This document shows, one piece after another, positions 52,022-62,000 of a stretch of 64,000 bases of DNA (the first letter of the stretch is position 1; every line of letters starts with the position of its first letter). The notes under the pieces were generated by a model. The model was not told the DNA's origin. It saw only the letters and a list, made by a program, of their open reading frames with translations, and searched no databases. Source of the stretch: Streptomyces tauricus (GTDB lineage Bacteria; Actinomycetota; Actinomycetes; Streptomycetales; Streptomycetaceae); NCBI RefSeq assembly GCF_014650955.1, contig NZ_BMVY01000026.1, positions 1 through 64,000 on the forward strand, in the 5' to 3' direction. Both the position numbers and the translations under genes were made by a program.

Positions 52022-53296
52022 ATGCGGCGTGGCATAGCGGCCACCGCACTGGTGGCGTCCCTCGCCCTCACGGCGACGGCCTGCGGCGGAGACAGCGACG
52101 ACAGTGGCAAGGCGGACGGCCCGGTCACCCTCACGTGGTGGGACACGTCCAACGCCACCAACGAGGCACCGACGTACAAGGCCCTCGTGAAGGAATTCGA
52201 GAAGGCCAACCCGGACATCAAGGTCAAGTACGTCAACGTGCCCTTCGACCAGGCGCAGAACAAGTTCGACACCGCCGCCGGTTCCAAGGGCGCCCCGGAC
52301 ATCCTGCGTTCCGAGGTCGGCTGGACCCCCGCGTTCGCCAAGAAGGGCTTCTTCCTGCCGCTCGACGGCACCGAGGCCCTCGCGGAGCAGGACAAGTTCC
52401 AGGCCAGTCTGATCGAGCAGGCCAAGTACGAGGGCAAGACGTACGGTGTGCCGCTGGTCACCGACACCCTCGCGCTGGTCTACAACAAGGAACTCTTCGC
52501 GAAGGCCGGCATCGACGGGGCGCCCACCACCTGGGCCGACCTCAAGACGGACGCCGGAACGGTCAAGAAGAAGACGGGCGTCGACGGCTACTGGGGCTCC
52601 ACCCAGGCCTACTACGCGCAGGCTTTCCTCCACGGCGAGGGCACCGACACGGTCGACGCCGACGCCAAGAAGATCACCGTCAACTCGCCCGAGGCGGTCA
52701 AGGGCTACAAGACCTGGCAGGGCCTGTTCAGCGGAAAGGGCCTGCACAAGGCCGACACCACCGCCGACGCGTACGCCCACATCCAGGACGCCTTCGTCAA
52801 CGGCAAGGTCGCCTCGATCATCCAGGGCCCGTGGGAGATCACGAACTTCTACAAGGGCTCGGCCTTCAAGGACAAGGGCAACCTCGGTATCGCCGCCGTC
52901 CCGGCCGGCTCCAGCGGCAAGGCGGGCGCCCCGACCGGCGGTCACAACCTCTCCGTGTACGCGGGCTCGGACAAGGCCCACCAGGAGGCCTCGCTCACGT
53001 TCCTGAAGTTCATGACCTCGGCGAAGTCCCAGGAGACCATCGCCCTCAAGAACTCCACGCTGCCGACCCGCGAGGACGCCTACACCACCGAGGTCAAGTC
53101 CGACCCGGGGATCGCCGGCTACCAGGGCGTGCTCGCCGCGGCCCAGCCGCGTCCGGCGCTGCCCGAGTACAGCTCGCTGTGGGGTCCGCTCGACACCGAA
53201 CTGCCCAAGATCGCCGGTGGCAAGGAGTCCCTCGACAAGGGCCTGAGCAACGCCGAGACCGCGATCGCCAAGCTGGTCCCGGACTTCAGCAAGTGA
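52022..53296 (+). CDS. malE: MalE, maltose/maltodextrin-binding lipoprotein
   Basis: A 424-residue solute-binding lipoprotein. Its signal peptide ends at a lipobox TATAC with Cys21. The mature start has VTLTWWDTSNATNEAP, typical of family 1 sugar-binding proteins. Later parts include YGVPLVTDTLALVYNKELF and IIQGPWEITNFYKG. It delivers maltodextrins to MalFG. AAGGAG 6 nt before ATG supports the start. A very strong stem-loop follows the gene. Confidence 0.94.
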   Translation: MRRGIAATALVASLALTATACGGDSDDSGKADGPVTLTWWDTSNATNEAPTYKALVKEFEKANPDIKVKYVNVPFDQAQNKFDTAAGSKGAPDILRSEVGWTPAFAKKGFFLPLDGTEALAEQDKFQASLIEQAKYEGKTYGVPLVTDTLALVYNKELFAKAGIDGAPTTWADLKTDAGTVKKKTGVDGYWGSTQAYYAQAFLHGEGTDTVDADAKKITVNSPEAVKGYKTWQGLFSGKGLHKADTTADAYAHIQDAFVNGKVASIIQGPWEITNFYKGSAFKDKGNLGIAAVPAGSSGKAGAPTGGHNLSVYAGSDKAHQEASLTFLKFMTSAKSQETIALKNSTLPTREDAYTTEVKSDPGIAGYQGVLAAAQPRPALPEYSSLWGPLDTELPKIAGGKESLDKGLSNAETAIAKLVPDFSK

Positions 53297-53301
53297 GCCC
53301 G

Positions 53302-53357
53302 GGTGGCCGCCGGGTCCGTCCTCGCCCGCCGTGGTGGGGACGGACCCGGCGGCCACC
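53302..53357 (+). other. 20-bp perfect stem-loop between malE and malF
   Basis: Arms at 53302-53321 and 53338-53357 pair perfectly over 20 bp, with a 16-nt loop. The left arm reads GGTGGCCGCC then GGGTCCGTCC. It begins 5 bp past the malE stop, and malF starts 70 bp later. There is no U-run. It probably stabilises malE mRNA or partly terminates, so that more binding protein than permease is made. Confidence 0.8.
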
Positions 53358-53427
53358 GGCCATGCCCATGCCCACGCCCACGACAGGCCTGCTGATCAGC
53401 CCCTGATTTTCCAGAAGGTGTCGAACC

Positions 53428-54432
53428 ATGACAGTCGTCATCGACCGCGCGACCGGCAAGCGCCGCGGTGGCCGGGCCCCGCGCCCCGGCCCGCTCCAGC
53501 GCCTGAAGCGCGCGTACCGCAAGTACTGGTACGCGTACGCGATGACCGCCCCGGTGGTCGTCGTACTCGGTGTGCTGGTGCTCTACCCGCTGGTGCGCGG
53601 CATCTACCTGACGTTCACCGACGCCACCAGCCTCAACTCGGCCCGCACGATCGGCGTCAACCACATCGACGCCACGTACGAGTTCATCGGCCTGGACAAC
53701 TACGCCGACATCCTGTGGGGCCCCACCGCGTACGACCGGTTCTGGTCGCACTTCATCTGGACGATCGTGTGGACGGCGCTGTGCGTGCTGCTCCACTACG
53801 CCATCGGGCTGGGCCTCGCGCTGCTGCTCAACCAGAAGCTGAAGGGCCGGACCTTCTACCGGCTCATCCTCGTCCTGCCGTGGGCCGTGCCGACCTTCGT
53901 CACCGTCTTCGGCTGGCGGTTCATGCTCGCCGACGGCGGCATCATCAACTCCGTGCTGGACGCGGTACATCTGCCCTCGCCGCTCTGGCTGGAGGACACC
54001 TTCTGGCAGCGGACCGCCGCGATCATGGTCAACACCTGGTGCGGTGTGCCGTTCATGATGGTCTCGCTGCTCGGCGGCCTGCAGTCCATCGACCCCGTCC
54101 TGTACGAGGCCGCCGAGATGGACGGTGCCAATGCCTGGCAGCGCTTCCGGCACGTGACCCTGCCCGGCCTGCAGTCGGTCAGCTCCACCGTCGTCCTGCT
54201 CGGCGTCATCTGGACGTTCAACCAGTTCGCCATCATCTTCCTGCTCTTCGGCGACACCGCGCCGGACGCGCAGATCCTCGTCACCTGGGCCTACTACCTG
54301 GGCTTCGGCCAGCAGCCCCGCGACTACGCGCAGTCCGCGGCGTACGGCGTGCTGCTCCTGTCCATCCTGATCGTCTTCACCTCCGTCTACCGCCGCTGGC
54401 TGGCCCGCAATGAGCAGCAGCTCGCGATCTGA
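53428..54432 (+). CDS. malF: MalF, maltodextrin ABC permease
   Basis: A 334-residue permease with about six helices. A basic N-terminus is followed by WYAYAMTAPVVVVLGVLVLYPLVRGIYLTF. The EAA motif is EAAEMDGANAWQRFRHVTLP, which contacts the ATPase. It pairs with MalG. The operon has no ATPase gene; in Streptomyces a shared MsiK-type ATPase encoded elsewhere usually drives it. AGAAGG precedes the ATG. Confidence 0.94.
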   Translation: MTVVIDRATGKRRGGRAPRPGPLQRLKRAYRKYWYAYAMTAPVVVVLGVLVLYPLVRGIYLTFTDATSLNSARTIGVNHIDATYEFIGLDNYADILWGPTAYDRFWSHFIWTIVWTALCVLLHYAIGLGLALLLNQKLKGRTFYRLILVLPWAVPTFVTVFGWRFMLADGGIINSVLDAVHLPSPLWLEDTFWQRTAAIMVNTWCGVPFMMVSLLGGLQSIDPVLYEAAEMDGANAWQRFRHVTLPGLQSVSSTVVLLGVIWTFNQFAIIFLLFGDTAPDAQILVTWAYYLGFGQQPRDYAQSAAYGVLLLSILIVFTSVYRRWLARNEQQLAI

Positions 54433-54445
54433 GGCAGGAGCCCCC

Positions 54446-55357
54446 ATGAGCACCACGACCGTCAAGACCCCCGCCCCCGCGGACGAGGCCCCCACGGGCG
54501 GCGCACCGGCCGGCAAGGGACCGCGGCGCGGCGAGCGCAGTCGCGCCGGGGCCCTGACCTCGCACGGCATCCTCATCGTCGCCAGCCTGATAGCCCTGTT
54601 CCCGATCGCCTGGCTGATCTATCTGTCGCTCGGACCGGACAAGGACGACTATCTGCACCCCGGGGGCATCCTCGGCAAGATGACGTTCGACAACTACACG
54701 TTCGTGTTGCGGCACACGCCGTTCTTCGACTGGCTGTGGAGCACGCTCGTCGTGTCGCTGGGTACGACCGTCATCGGCGTCATGGTCGCCGCCACCACCG
54801 GCTACGCGGTCTCGCGCATGCGCTTCCCCGGCTACAAGAAGTTCATGTGGGTGCTCCTGGTGACCCAGATGTTCCCGGTCGCCGTCCTGATGGTCCCGAT
54901 GTACGAGATCCTCAGCGAACTCCAGCTGATCGACAACTACTTCGGCCTGATCCTCGTCTACTGCTCGACGGCCGTGCCGTACTGCGCGTGGCTGCTCAAG
55001 GGGTACTTCGACACGATCCCCTTCGAGATCGACGAGGCCGGACGCGTCGACGGTCTTTCGCCGTTCGGCACGTTCTTCCGGCTGATCCTGCCGCTCGCCA
55101 AGCCGGGGCTCGCCGTCGCCGCGTTCTACAGCTTCATCACCGCGTTCGGTGAGGTCGCGTTCGCCTCGACGTTCATGCTGTCCGACACGAAGTACACGTT
55201 CGCGGTCGGGCTGCAGAGCTTTGTCAGTGAGCACGACGCCCAGCGCAATCTGATGGCCGCGACGGCCGTGCTCGTGGCCATCCCGGTGTCCGCGTTCTTC
55301 TACCTTGTGCAGAAGAACTTGGTCACGGGGTTGACCGCGGGTGGCACGAAGGGTTAG
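54446..55357 (+). CDS. malG: MalG, maltodextrin ABC permease
   Basis: A 303-residue permease with about six helices. It carries the EAA motif IDEAGRVDGLSPFGTFFRLILP and the N-terminal SLIALFPIAWLIYLSLG. AGGAG 5 nt before ATG 54446 sets the start. It begins 13 bp after malF, so the two are one unit. Together they form the membrane channel. Confidence 0.94.
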   Translation: MSTTTVKTPAPADEAPTGGAPAGKGPRRGERSRAGALTSHGILIVASLIALFPIAWLIYLSLGPDKDDYLHPGGILGKMTFDNYTFVLRHTPFFDWLWSTLVVSLGTTVIGVMVAATTGYAVSRMRFPGYKKFMWVLLVTQMFPVAVLMVPMYEILSELQLIDNYFGLILVYCSTAVPYCAWLLKGYFDTIPFEIDEAGRVDGLSPFGTFFRLILPLAKPGLAVAAFYSFITAFGEVAFASTFMLSDTKYTFAVGLQSFVSEHDAQRNLMAATAVLVAIPVSAFFYLVQKNLVTGLTAGGTKG

Positions 55358-55446
55358 CCGTACGCGGCGAGCCGCGCGGTCGTCGGTCGTCCGCGGCTCC
55401 GTCGTGGCTGGTCGCGCCCACGCGGCGAAAGCCGGATATCGATACA

Positions 55447-55466
55447 GCCCCGCGCCCTACGGGGCG
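55447..55466 (+). other. Short hairpin between malG and aglA
   Basis: CCCCG and CGGGG face each other around CGCCCTA, 28-47 bp before the aglA start. It could attenuate or protect the transcript. The pairing is only five to six bp. Confidence 0.35.
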
Positions 55467-55493
55467 CTACCTCCCTTACGTATCAAGGATGTT

Positions 55494-57176
55494 ATGAGCC
55501 AGCACTCCGCCGACCCGGCGCCGAACTCCGCTCTTGTGACCGTCGCCGATCGCCGTGACTGGTGGCGGGACGCGGTGATCTACCAGGTCTATCCGCGCAG
55601 CTTCGCCGACAGCAACGGTGACGGCATGGGCGACCTGGAGGGCGTACGTTCCCGACTCCCGTATCTGCGCGACCTCGGCGTGGACGCCGTGTGGCTCAGC
55701 CCCTTCTACGCCTCGCCGCAGGCCGACGCCGGCTACGACGTGGCCGACTACCGGGCCGTCGACCCCATGTTCGGCAATCTGCTCGACGCCGACGCCCTGA
55801 TCCGCGACGCCCATGAACTGGGTCTGCGGATCATCGTCGACCTCGTCCCCAACCACTCCTCCGACCAGCACGAGTGGTTCAAGCGCGCCCTCGCGGAGGG
55901 TCCTGGTTCGCCTACGCGCGAGCGCTACCACTTCCGCGCGGGCCAGGGCGAGAACGGCGAACTGCCGCCCAACGACTGGGAGTCCATCTTCGGCGGCCCC
56001 GCCTGGACCCGTGTCACCGAGCCGGACGGCACCCCGGGCGAGTGGTACCTCCACCTCTTCGCGCCCGAGCAGCCCGACTTCGACTGGGACCACCCGGCGG
56101 TCGGCGACGAGTTCCGCTCGGTCCTGCGGTTCTGGCTCGACATGGGCGTCGACGGTTTCCGTATCGACGTGGCCCACGGCCTGGTGAAGGCGGAAGGGCT
56201 GCCGGACCTTGGATCCCACGAGCAGTTGAAGCTTCTGGGCAACGATGTCATGCCGTTCTTCGACCAGGACGGTGTGCACGAGATCTACCGCCAGTGGCGG
56301 CTCGTGCTGGACGAGTACTCGGGCGACCGCATCTTCGTCGCCGAGGCGTGGACGCCGACCGTCGAGCGCACCGCCAACTACGTGCGCCCCGACGAACTGC
56401 ACCAGGCCTTCAACTTCCAGTACCTGAGCACCCATTGGGACGCCGACGAACTGCGCGCCTGCATCGACCGCACGCTCGACGCGATGCGTCCCGTCGGCGC
56501 CCCGGCCACCTGGGTGCTGTCCAACCACGACGTGACCCGGCACGCGACCCGGTTCGCCAACCCGGCCGGGCTCGGCACCCAGATCCGTACCGCCGGAGAC
56601 CGTGAACTGGGCCTGCGCCGGGCCCGCGCGGCCACCCTCCTGATGCTCGCGCTGCCCGGGTCCGCGTACCTGTACCAGGGCGAGGAGCTGGGCCTGCCGG
56701 ACGTCGTCGACCTGCCGGACGAGGTCCGGCAGGACCCCGCGTACTTCCGGGGCGCCGGCCAGGACGGGTTCCGCGACGGCTGCCGCGTACCGATCCCGTG
56801 GGACCGCGAGGGCTCCTCGTACGGCTTCGGCGGCGGGGGCAGCTGGCTTCCGCAGCCGTCCGGGTGGGGCGAGCTGAGCGTCGAGGCGCAGACCGGGGTG
56901 GCCGGCTCGACCCTTGAGCTGTACCGGGCCGCGCTCGCCGCGCGCAGTGAGCAGGCCGACCTCGGCGCGGGCGACCGTGTCGAGTGGCTGAAGGCACCCG
57001 AGGGCGTCCTGGCCTTCCGCCGCGGTGCGTTCGTGTGCACCGCCAACACCGGGGGAGAGGCGGCGACCGTCCGCGCGTACGGGCGGGTGCTGCTCGCGAG
57101 CGGTGAGGTGACCGTCACGGACGACGGCGAGGCGAAGCTGCCCGCCGACGTCACCGCGTGGTGGATCGCCGACTGA
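55494..57176 (+). CDS. aglA: AglA, cytoplasmic alpha-glucosidase (GH13)
   Basis: A 560-residue GH13 enzyme without a signal peptide. Catalytic residues are Asp225 in GFRIDVAH, Glu284 in VAEAW and Asp346 in SNHDVTRH. QYLSTHWDADEL and YQGEELGLPDVVDLP are typical of oligo-1,6-/alpha-glucosidases. It hydrolyses imported maltodextrins. AAGGA 6 nt upstream of ATG sets the start. It follows malG by 136 bp and probably shares the malEFG transcript. Confidence 0.93.
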   Translation: MSQHSADPAPNSALVTVADRRDWWRDAVIYQVYPRSFADSNGDGMGDLEGVRSRLPYLRDLGVDAVWLSPFYASPQADAGYDVADYRAVDPMFGNLLDADALIRDAHELGLRIIVDLVPNHSSDQHEWFKRALAEGPGSPTRERYHFRAGQGENGELPPNDWESIFGGPAWTRVTEPDGTPGEWYLHLFAPEQPDFDWDHPAVGDEFRSVLRFWLDMGVDGFRIDVAHGLVKAEGLPDLGSHEQLKLLGNDVMPFFDQDGVHEIYRQWRLVLDEYSGDRIFVAEAWTPTVERTANYVRPDELHQAFNFQYLSTHWDADELRACIDRTLDAMRPVGAPATWVLSNHDVTRHATRFANPAGLGTQIRTAGDRELGLRRARAATLLMLALPGSAYLYQGEELGLPDVVDLPDEVRQDPAYFRGAGQDGFRDGCRVPIPWDREGSSYGFGGGGSWLPQPSGWGELSVEAQTGVAGSTLELYRAALAARSEQADLGAGDRVEWLKAPEGVLAFRRGAFVCTANTGGEAATVRAYGRVLLASGEVTVTDDGEAKLPADVTAWWIAD

Positions 57177-57299
57177 CGGTCCGCCGACCGCCCGTCAACC
57201 CACCCCTCCTGTAAGAAGTTTCAGGAATTTTCAGAAGCCCGTCTTCCGCTTTGGGAGGCGGGCTTCTACGATCTGCGGCACCGCACTGCTGTTGAATTT

Positions 57300-57308
57300 T
57301 GCAGCAAG
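57300..57308 (+). promoter_or_regulatory. CTTGCA/TGCAGCAAG-type site upstream of alpha-amylase
   Basis: TGCAGCAAG lies 28 bp before the amylase start, overlapping the probable transcription start. It shares the TGCA...AAG core with the malE operators. Two nearby TTTCAG copies upstream may be part of a larger site. Confidence 0.5.
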
Positions 57309-57335
57309 AACCTTCAACGGAGAAGGAACCCCCAC

Positions 57336-58718
57336 ATGGCCAAGAGAGCTCTGTCCTGTGCGCTCGCCCTGGCGGCCGCCGCGATCGTCGTCCCCGCGAG
57401 CACCGCCGGTACCGCCCACGCCTCCCCACCGGGCACCAAGGACGTCACCGCCGTCCTCTTCGAGTGGAACTTCGCCTCCGTGGCCAAGGAGTGCACCAAC
57501 CGGCTGGGCCCCGCCGGTTACGGATACGTCCAGGTCTCGCCGCCCGCCGAGCACATACAGGGCTCACAGTGGTGGACCTCGTACCAGCCCGTCAGCTACA
57601 AGATCGCCGGGCGCCTCGGCGACCGTACGGCCTTCCAGAACATGGTCAACACCTGTCACTCGGCGGGTGTGAAGGTCGTCGCCGACACCGTCATCAACCA
57701 CATGTCGGCGGGCAGCGGCACCGGTACGGGCGGCTCGTCCTACACGAAGTACAACTACCCCGGCCTGTACTCCTCGCCCGACTTCGACAACTGCACCTCG
57801 CAGATCAGCAACTACCAGGACCGCGGGAACGTCCAGAACTGCGAACTCGTCGGGCTCGCCGACCTCGACACCGGCGAGGAGTACGTCCGCTCGGCCATCG
57901 CCAAGTACCTCAACGACCTGCTCTCGCTGGGCGTCGACGGCTTCCGCATCGACGCGGCCAAGCACATCCCGGCCGCCGACCTCGCGAACATCAAGGGCCG
58001 GCTGAGCAACACGTCCGCCTACTGGAAGCAGGAGGCCATCTACGGGGCCGGTGAGGCGGTCCAGCCGACCGAGTACACCGGGACCGGTGACGTCCAGGAG
58101 TTCCGGTACGCGTTCGACCTCAAGCGGGTCTTCAACAACGAGAACCTCGCCTACCTGAAGAACTACGGCGAGGGCTGGGGCTATATGAGCAGCGGCGTCT
58201 CGGGGGTCTTCGTCGACAACCACGACACCGAGCGGAACGGGTCGACGCTGAGCTACAAGGACAACGCGAACTACACGCTCGCGAACGTGTTCATGCTGGC
58301 GTACCCGTACGGGGCGCCCGACATCAACTCGGGGTACGAGTTCTCGTCCACGGACGCCGGGCCGCCCAGCGGGGGTTCGGTGAGCGCCTGTTGGCAGGAC
58401 GGGTGGAAGTGCCAGCACGCCTGGCCGGAGATCCAGTCGATGGTGGGCTTCCGCAACGCCGTGCGGGGGGAGTCGGTCACCAACTGGTGGGACAACGGGG
58501 GTGACGCGATCGCGTTCGGGCGGGGCAGCAAGGGGTTTGTGGCCATCAACCACGAGTCGTCGTCGCTGACGCGGACGTATCAGACGTCGCTGGCGGCGGG
58601 CACGTACTGCAATGTGCAGGCGGGTACGACGGTGACGGTGAACGGCTCGGGGCAGCTGACGGCGACGCTCGCCGCGAACGCGGCGCTGGCGGTGTACGCG
58701 ACCAAGCCCACCTGCTGA
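57336..58718 (+). CDS. Secreted alpha-amylase (GH13)
   Basis: A 460-residue secreted amylase. The signal peptide ends TAHAS. Catalytic residues are Asp206 in GFRIDAAKH, Glu240 in YGAGEAV and Asp297 in FVDNHDTER, with VVADTVINHMS as region I. The C-terminal part (from about 365) is an all-beta C domain; no separate starch-binding domain is visible. It degrades starch to maltodextrins for MalEFG. AGAAGG before ATG sets the start. Confidence 0.94.
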   Translation: MAKRALSCALALAAAAIVVPASTAGTAHASPPGTKDVTAVLFEWNFASVAKECTNRLGPAGYGYVQVSPPAEHIQGSQWWTSYQPVSYKIAGRLGDRTAFQNMVNTCHSAGVKVVADTVINHMSAGSGTGTGGSSYTKYNYPGLYSSPDFDNCTSQISNYQDRGNVQNCELVGLADLDTGEEYVRSAIAKYLNDLLSLGVDGFRIDAAKHIPAADLANIKGRLSNTSAYWKQEAIYGAGEAVQPTEYTGTGDVQEFRYAFDLKRVFNNENLAYLKNYGEGWGYMSSGVSGVFVDNHDTERNGSTLSYKDNANYTLANVFMLAYPYGAPDINSGYEFSSTDAGPPSGGSVSACWQDGWKCQHAWPEIQSMVGFRNAVRGESVTNWWDNGGDAIAFGRGSKGFVAINHESSSLTRTYQTSLAAGTYCNVQAGTTVTVNGSGQLTATLAANAALAVYATKPTC

Positions 58719-58736
58719 CGCCTGCCGCACCCCAAA

Positions 58737-58948
58737 GACTGCGCAGTTCCCCGCGCCCCTAAAAACCGCGCCCACCTGCGGCCGGGCGGGGCGCGGGCCC
58801 TAAAGACTGCGCCGTTCCCCGCACCCCTGAAAACCGCTTCCACCTGCGGCCGGGCGGGGCGCGGGTTCTAAAGACTGCGCAGTTCCCCGCGCCCCTGGGT
58901 GGGACGGGGCGCAGCCCCTCCCCAAGGGGCGCGGGGAACTGCGCAATC
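58737..58948. repeat. REP array (68-bp tandem) between amylase and pullulanase
   Basis: Minus-oriented cores start at 58737, 58805 and 58873, an exact period of 68 bp. The unit also contains CCACCTGCGGCCGGGCGGGG. A plus-oriented core at 58925-58948 closes the array, with a long inverted pair to the third unit. No gene is seen in 58719-59058. Confidence 0.85.
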
Positions 58949-58985
58949 TTTTTGCTTTTGGCTTCGTTGAAACAGCTTTCTGCTT

Positions 58986-58993
58986 CTTGCAAG
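58986..58993 (+). promoter_or_regulatory. CTTGCAAG site upstream of pullulanase
   Basis: The palindrome CTTGCAAG lies 66-73 bp before the pullulanase start and is followed by CTCTTGC a few bases on. It has the same half-sites as the malE operator region, so MalR is the probable binder. Confidence 0.55.
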
Positions 58994-59058
58994 GCTCTTG
59001 CTGAAAGCGTTTCGGCGGCGATACCGTCACGCGGATCCCACCGCAAGGAGTCCAGCCC

Positions 59059-62000
59059 GTGATACCGAGTTGGCCGGCGCCGCCCAGAGCGCCCCGTTCC
59101 CCGCGTCGCAGACAGTTCGCGGTCCTCGCCGCGACCGCCCTCGCCGCCACGCTGGTCCAGCCCCTCGCCGCGAGCGCGGCAGCCCCACCCGCGCCCCCCT
59201 CGGACGCGGCCCTGGCGAAGACCCCTGCCCGGAACGACCTCACCCGCGAGCAGTTCTACTTCGTCCTGCCGGACCGGTTCGCCAACGGCGACACCGCGAA
59301 CGACAGGGGCGGCCTCACCGGCTCCCGGCTCGCCACCGGCTACGACCCCACCGACAAGGGCTTCTACCAGGGCGGCGACCTCAAGGGCCTGACGAAGAAG
59401 CTCGACTACATCAAGGACCTCGGCACCACCGCCATCTGGCTGGCGCCGATCTTCAAGAACCAGCCCGTGCAGGGCACCGGCACGGACGCATCGGCCGGCT
59501 ACCACGGTTACTGGATCACCGACTTCACGCAGGTCGACCCGCACTTCGGGACGAACGCGGACCTGGAACGGCTGATCGACAAGGCCCACGGCAAGGGCAT
59601 GAAGGTCTTCTTCGACGTCATCACCAACCACACGGCCGACGTCGTCGACTACGAGGAGAAGTCCTACTCCTACCTCTCCAAGGGCGCCTTCCCGTATCTG
59701 ACGAAGGACGGCGAGCCCTTCGACGACACCGACTACGCGGACGGGGAGCGGGAGTTCCCCGCCGTCGACCGTGACTCCTTCCCGCGTACGCCCGTGGTGG
59801 CCGCCGCGAAGAAGAACGCCAAGGTGCCGTCCTGGCTCAACGACCCGTCGATGTACCACAACCGCGGCGACTCGACCTTCGCGGGCGAGAGCTCCGAGCA
59901 GGGCGACTTCTCCGGGCTCGACGACCTGTGGACCGAGCGGCCCGAGGTCGTCACCGGCATGGAGAAGATCTACCAACGGTGGGTGCGGGACTTCGACATC
60001 GACGGTTTCCGGATCGACACCGTGAAGCACGTCAACATGGAGTTCTGGACCCAGTGGGCCACCGCCCTGGACACGTACGCGGCCAAGCACGGCCGTGACG
60101 ACTTCTTCATGTTCGGCGAGGTGTACTCGGCCGACACGTCGATCACCTCCCCGTACGTCACCGAGGGCCGCCTCGACTCCACGCTGGACTTCCCCTTCCA
60201 GGACGCGGCACGGGCGTACGCCTCCCAGGGCGGCAGCGCCCAGCGGCTGGCCTCGGTCTTCGGGGACGACTACAAGTACACGACGGACAAGGCCGACGCG
60301 TACGAGCAGGTCACCTTCCTCGGCAACCACGACATGGGCCGCATCGGCAGCTTCCTCAAGCAGGACAACCCCGGTGCGTCGGAAGCCCAGTTGGTGAAGA
60401 AGGGCAAGCTGGCCAACGAGCTGATGTTCCTCGGGCGCGGCAACCCCGTCGTCTACTACGGCGACGAGCAGGGCTTCACCGGCGCGGGCGGTGACAAGGA
60501 CGCCCGCCAGACGATGTTCGCGTCGAGGACCGCCGACTACCTGGACGACGACCAGCTCGGCACCGACCGCACCCACGCCGAGGACGCGTACGACACGAGC
60601 GCGCCCCTGTACCGGCAGATCGCCGCGCTCGCGGGGCTCCGCAAGGCCAACCCCGCCCTGGCGGACGGTGTGCAGACCGAGCGGTACGCGGCCGACGGCG
60701 CCGGCGTCTACGCCTTCTCCCGTACGGACGCGAGGACCGGTGTCGAGTACGTCGTCGCCGTGAACAACGCGGGCGAGGCGAAGAGCGCGACCTTCGCGAC
60801 CGGCTCGGCGGGCATGACCTTCCGCGGGATCCACGGAACAGACAAGTCGCTGAAGAGCGGCTCCGACCGGCAGGTGAGTGTGACCGTCCCGGCCGGTTCC
60901 TCGGTCGTCTACAAGGCGGCGGGCCGGCTCGCCGCGCCCGCCACCGAACCGACCGTCACGCTGAAGGCGCCCGCCGCGGGCGCCACCGGCACCGTCGAGA
61001 TCACCGCCGACGTGGACGGGGGACAGCTCAACCGGGTCGTCTTCGCCGCCCAGGTCGGCAACGGCAAGTGGAAGACGCTCGGCTCCGCCGACCACGCCCC
61101 GTACAAGGTCACCCAGATCGTCGGCGACGGCGTACCGGCCGGAACCGCCCTGCGCTACAAGGCCGTTGTCGTCGACTCGGCCGGCCGTACGGCGAGTGCG
61201 ACGGCCGCATCCACCACCGGCACCCCGCCCGTGGAGGAGGTGCCGTCCGCCTCCTCGCGCGACTACGCGATCGTCCACTACAAGCGTGCCGACGGGGACT
61301 ACACCGACTGGCGGCTGTACGCCTGGGGTGACATCGCCGAAGGGGAGGGGACCACCTGGCCCGAGGGGCACGACTTCGTCGGCCGGGACGCCTACGGGGC
61401 CTTCGCCCACGTGAAGTTGAAGCCGGGCGCCTCGACCGTGAACTTCCTCGTCATCGACAAGGACGGCACCAAGGACGTCTCCGCCGACCGCACGATCGAC
61501 GTCACGAAGACCGGCGAGGTCTGGGTCGAGCAGGGCAAGGAGGCCGTACGGACCGAGAAGCCCGCCGCCGACTACCCGGCACCGGACAGGACCAAGGCGG
61601 TCCTGCACTACCACCGCCCCGACGGCGACTACGCCGGCTGGGGCCTGCACACCTGGACCGGCGCCGCGAACCCCACGGACTGGTCGAAGCCCCTGGAGCC
61701 GGTGCGCACCGACCCGTACGGCGCCGTCTACGAGGTGCCGCTCGCCGAAGGGGCCACCAGCCTCAGCTACATCCTCCACAAGGGCGACGAGAAGGACCTG
61801 CCCACCGACCAGTCGCTCGACCTCACGGCGAACGGCCACGAGGTGTGGCTGCTGGGCGGCCAGGAGAAGTACCTGCTGCCGCAGCCCGCGGGCAGCGCCG
61901 CCGCGCTCGACCTGACCACCTCCAAGGCGGTCTGGATCGACCGGAACACCGTCGCCTGGAACGGTGCCGAGAGCGCCGCGTCGACCCAGTTGCTCTCCTC

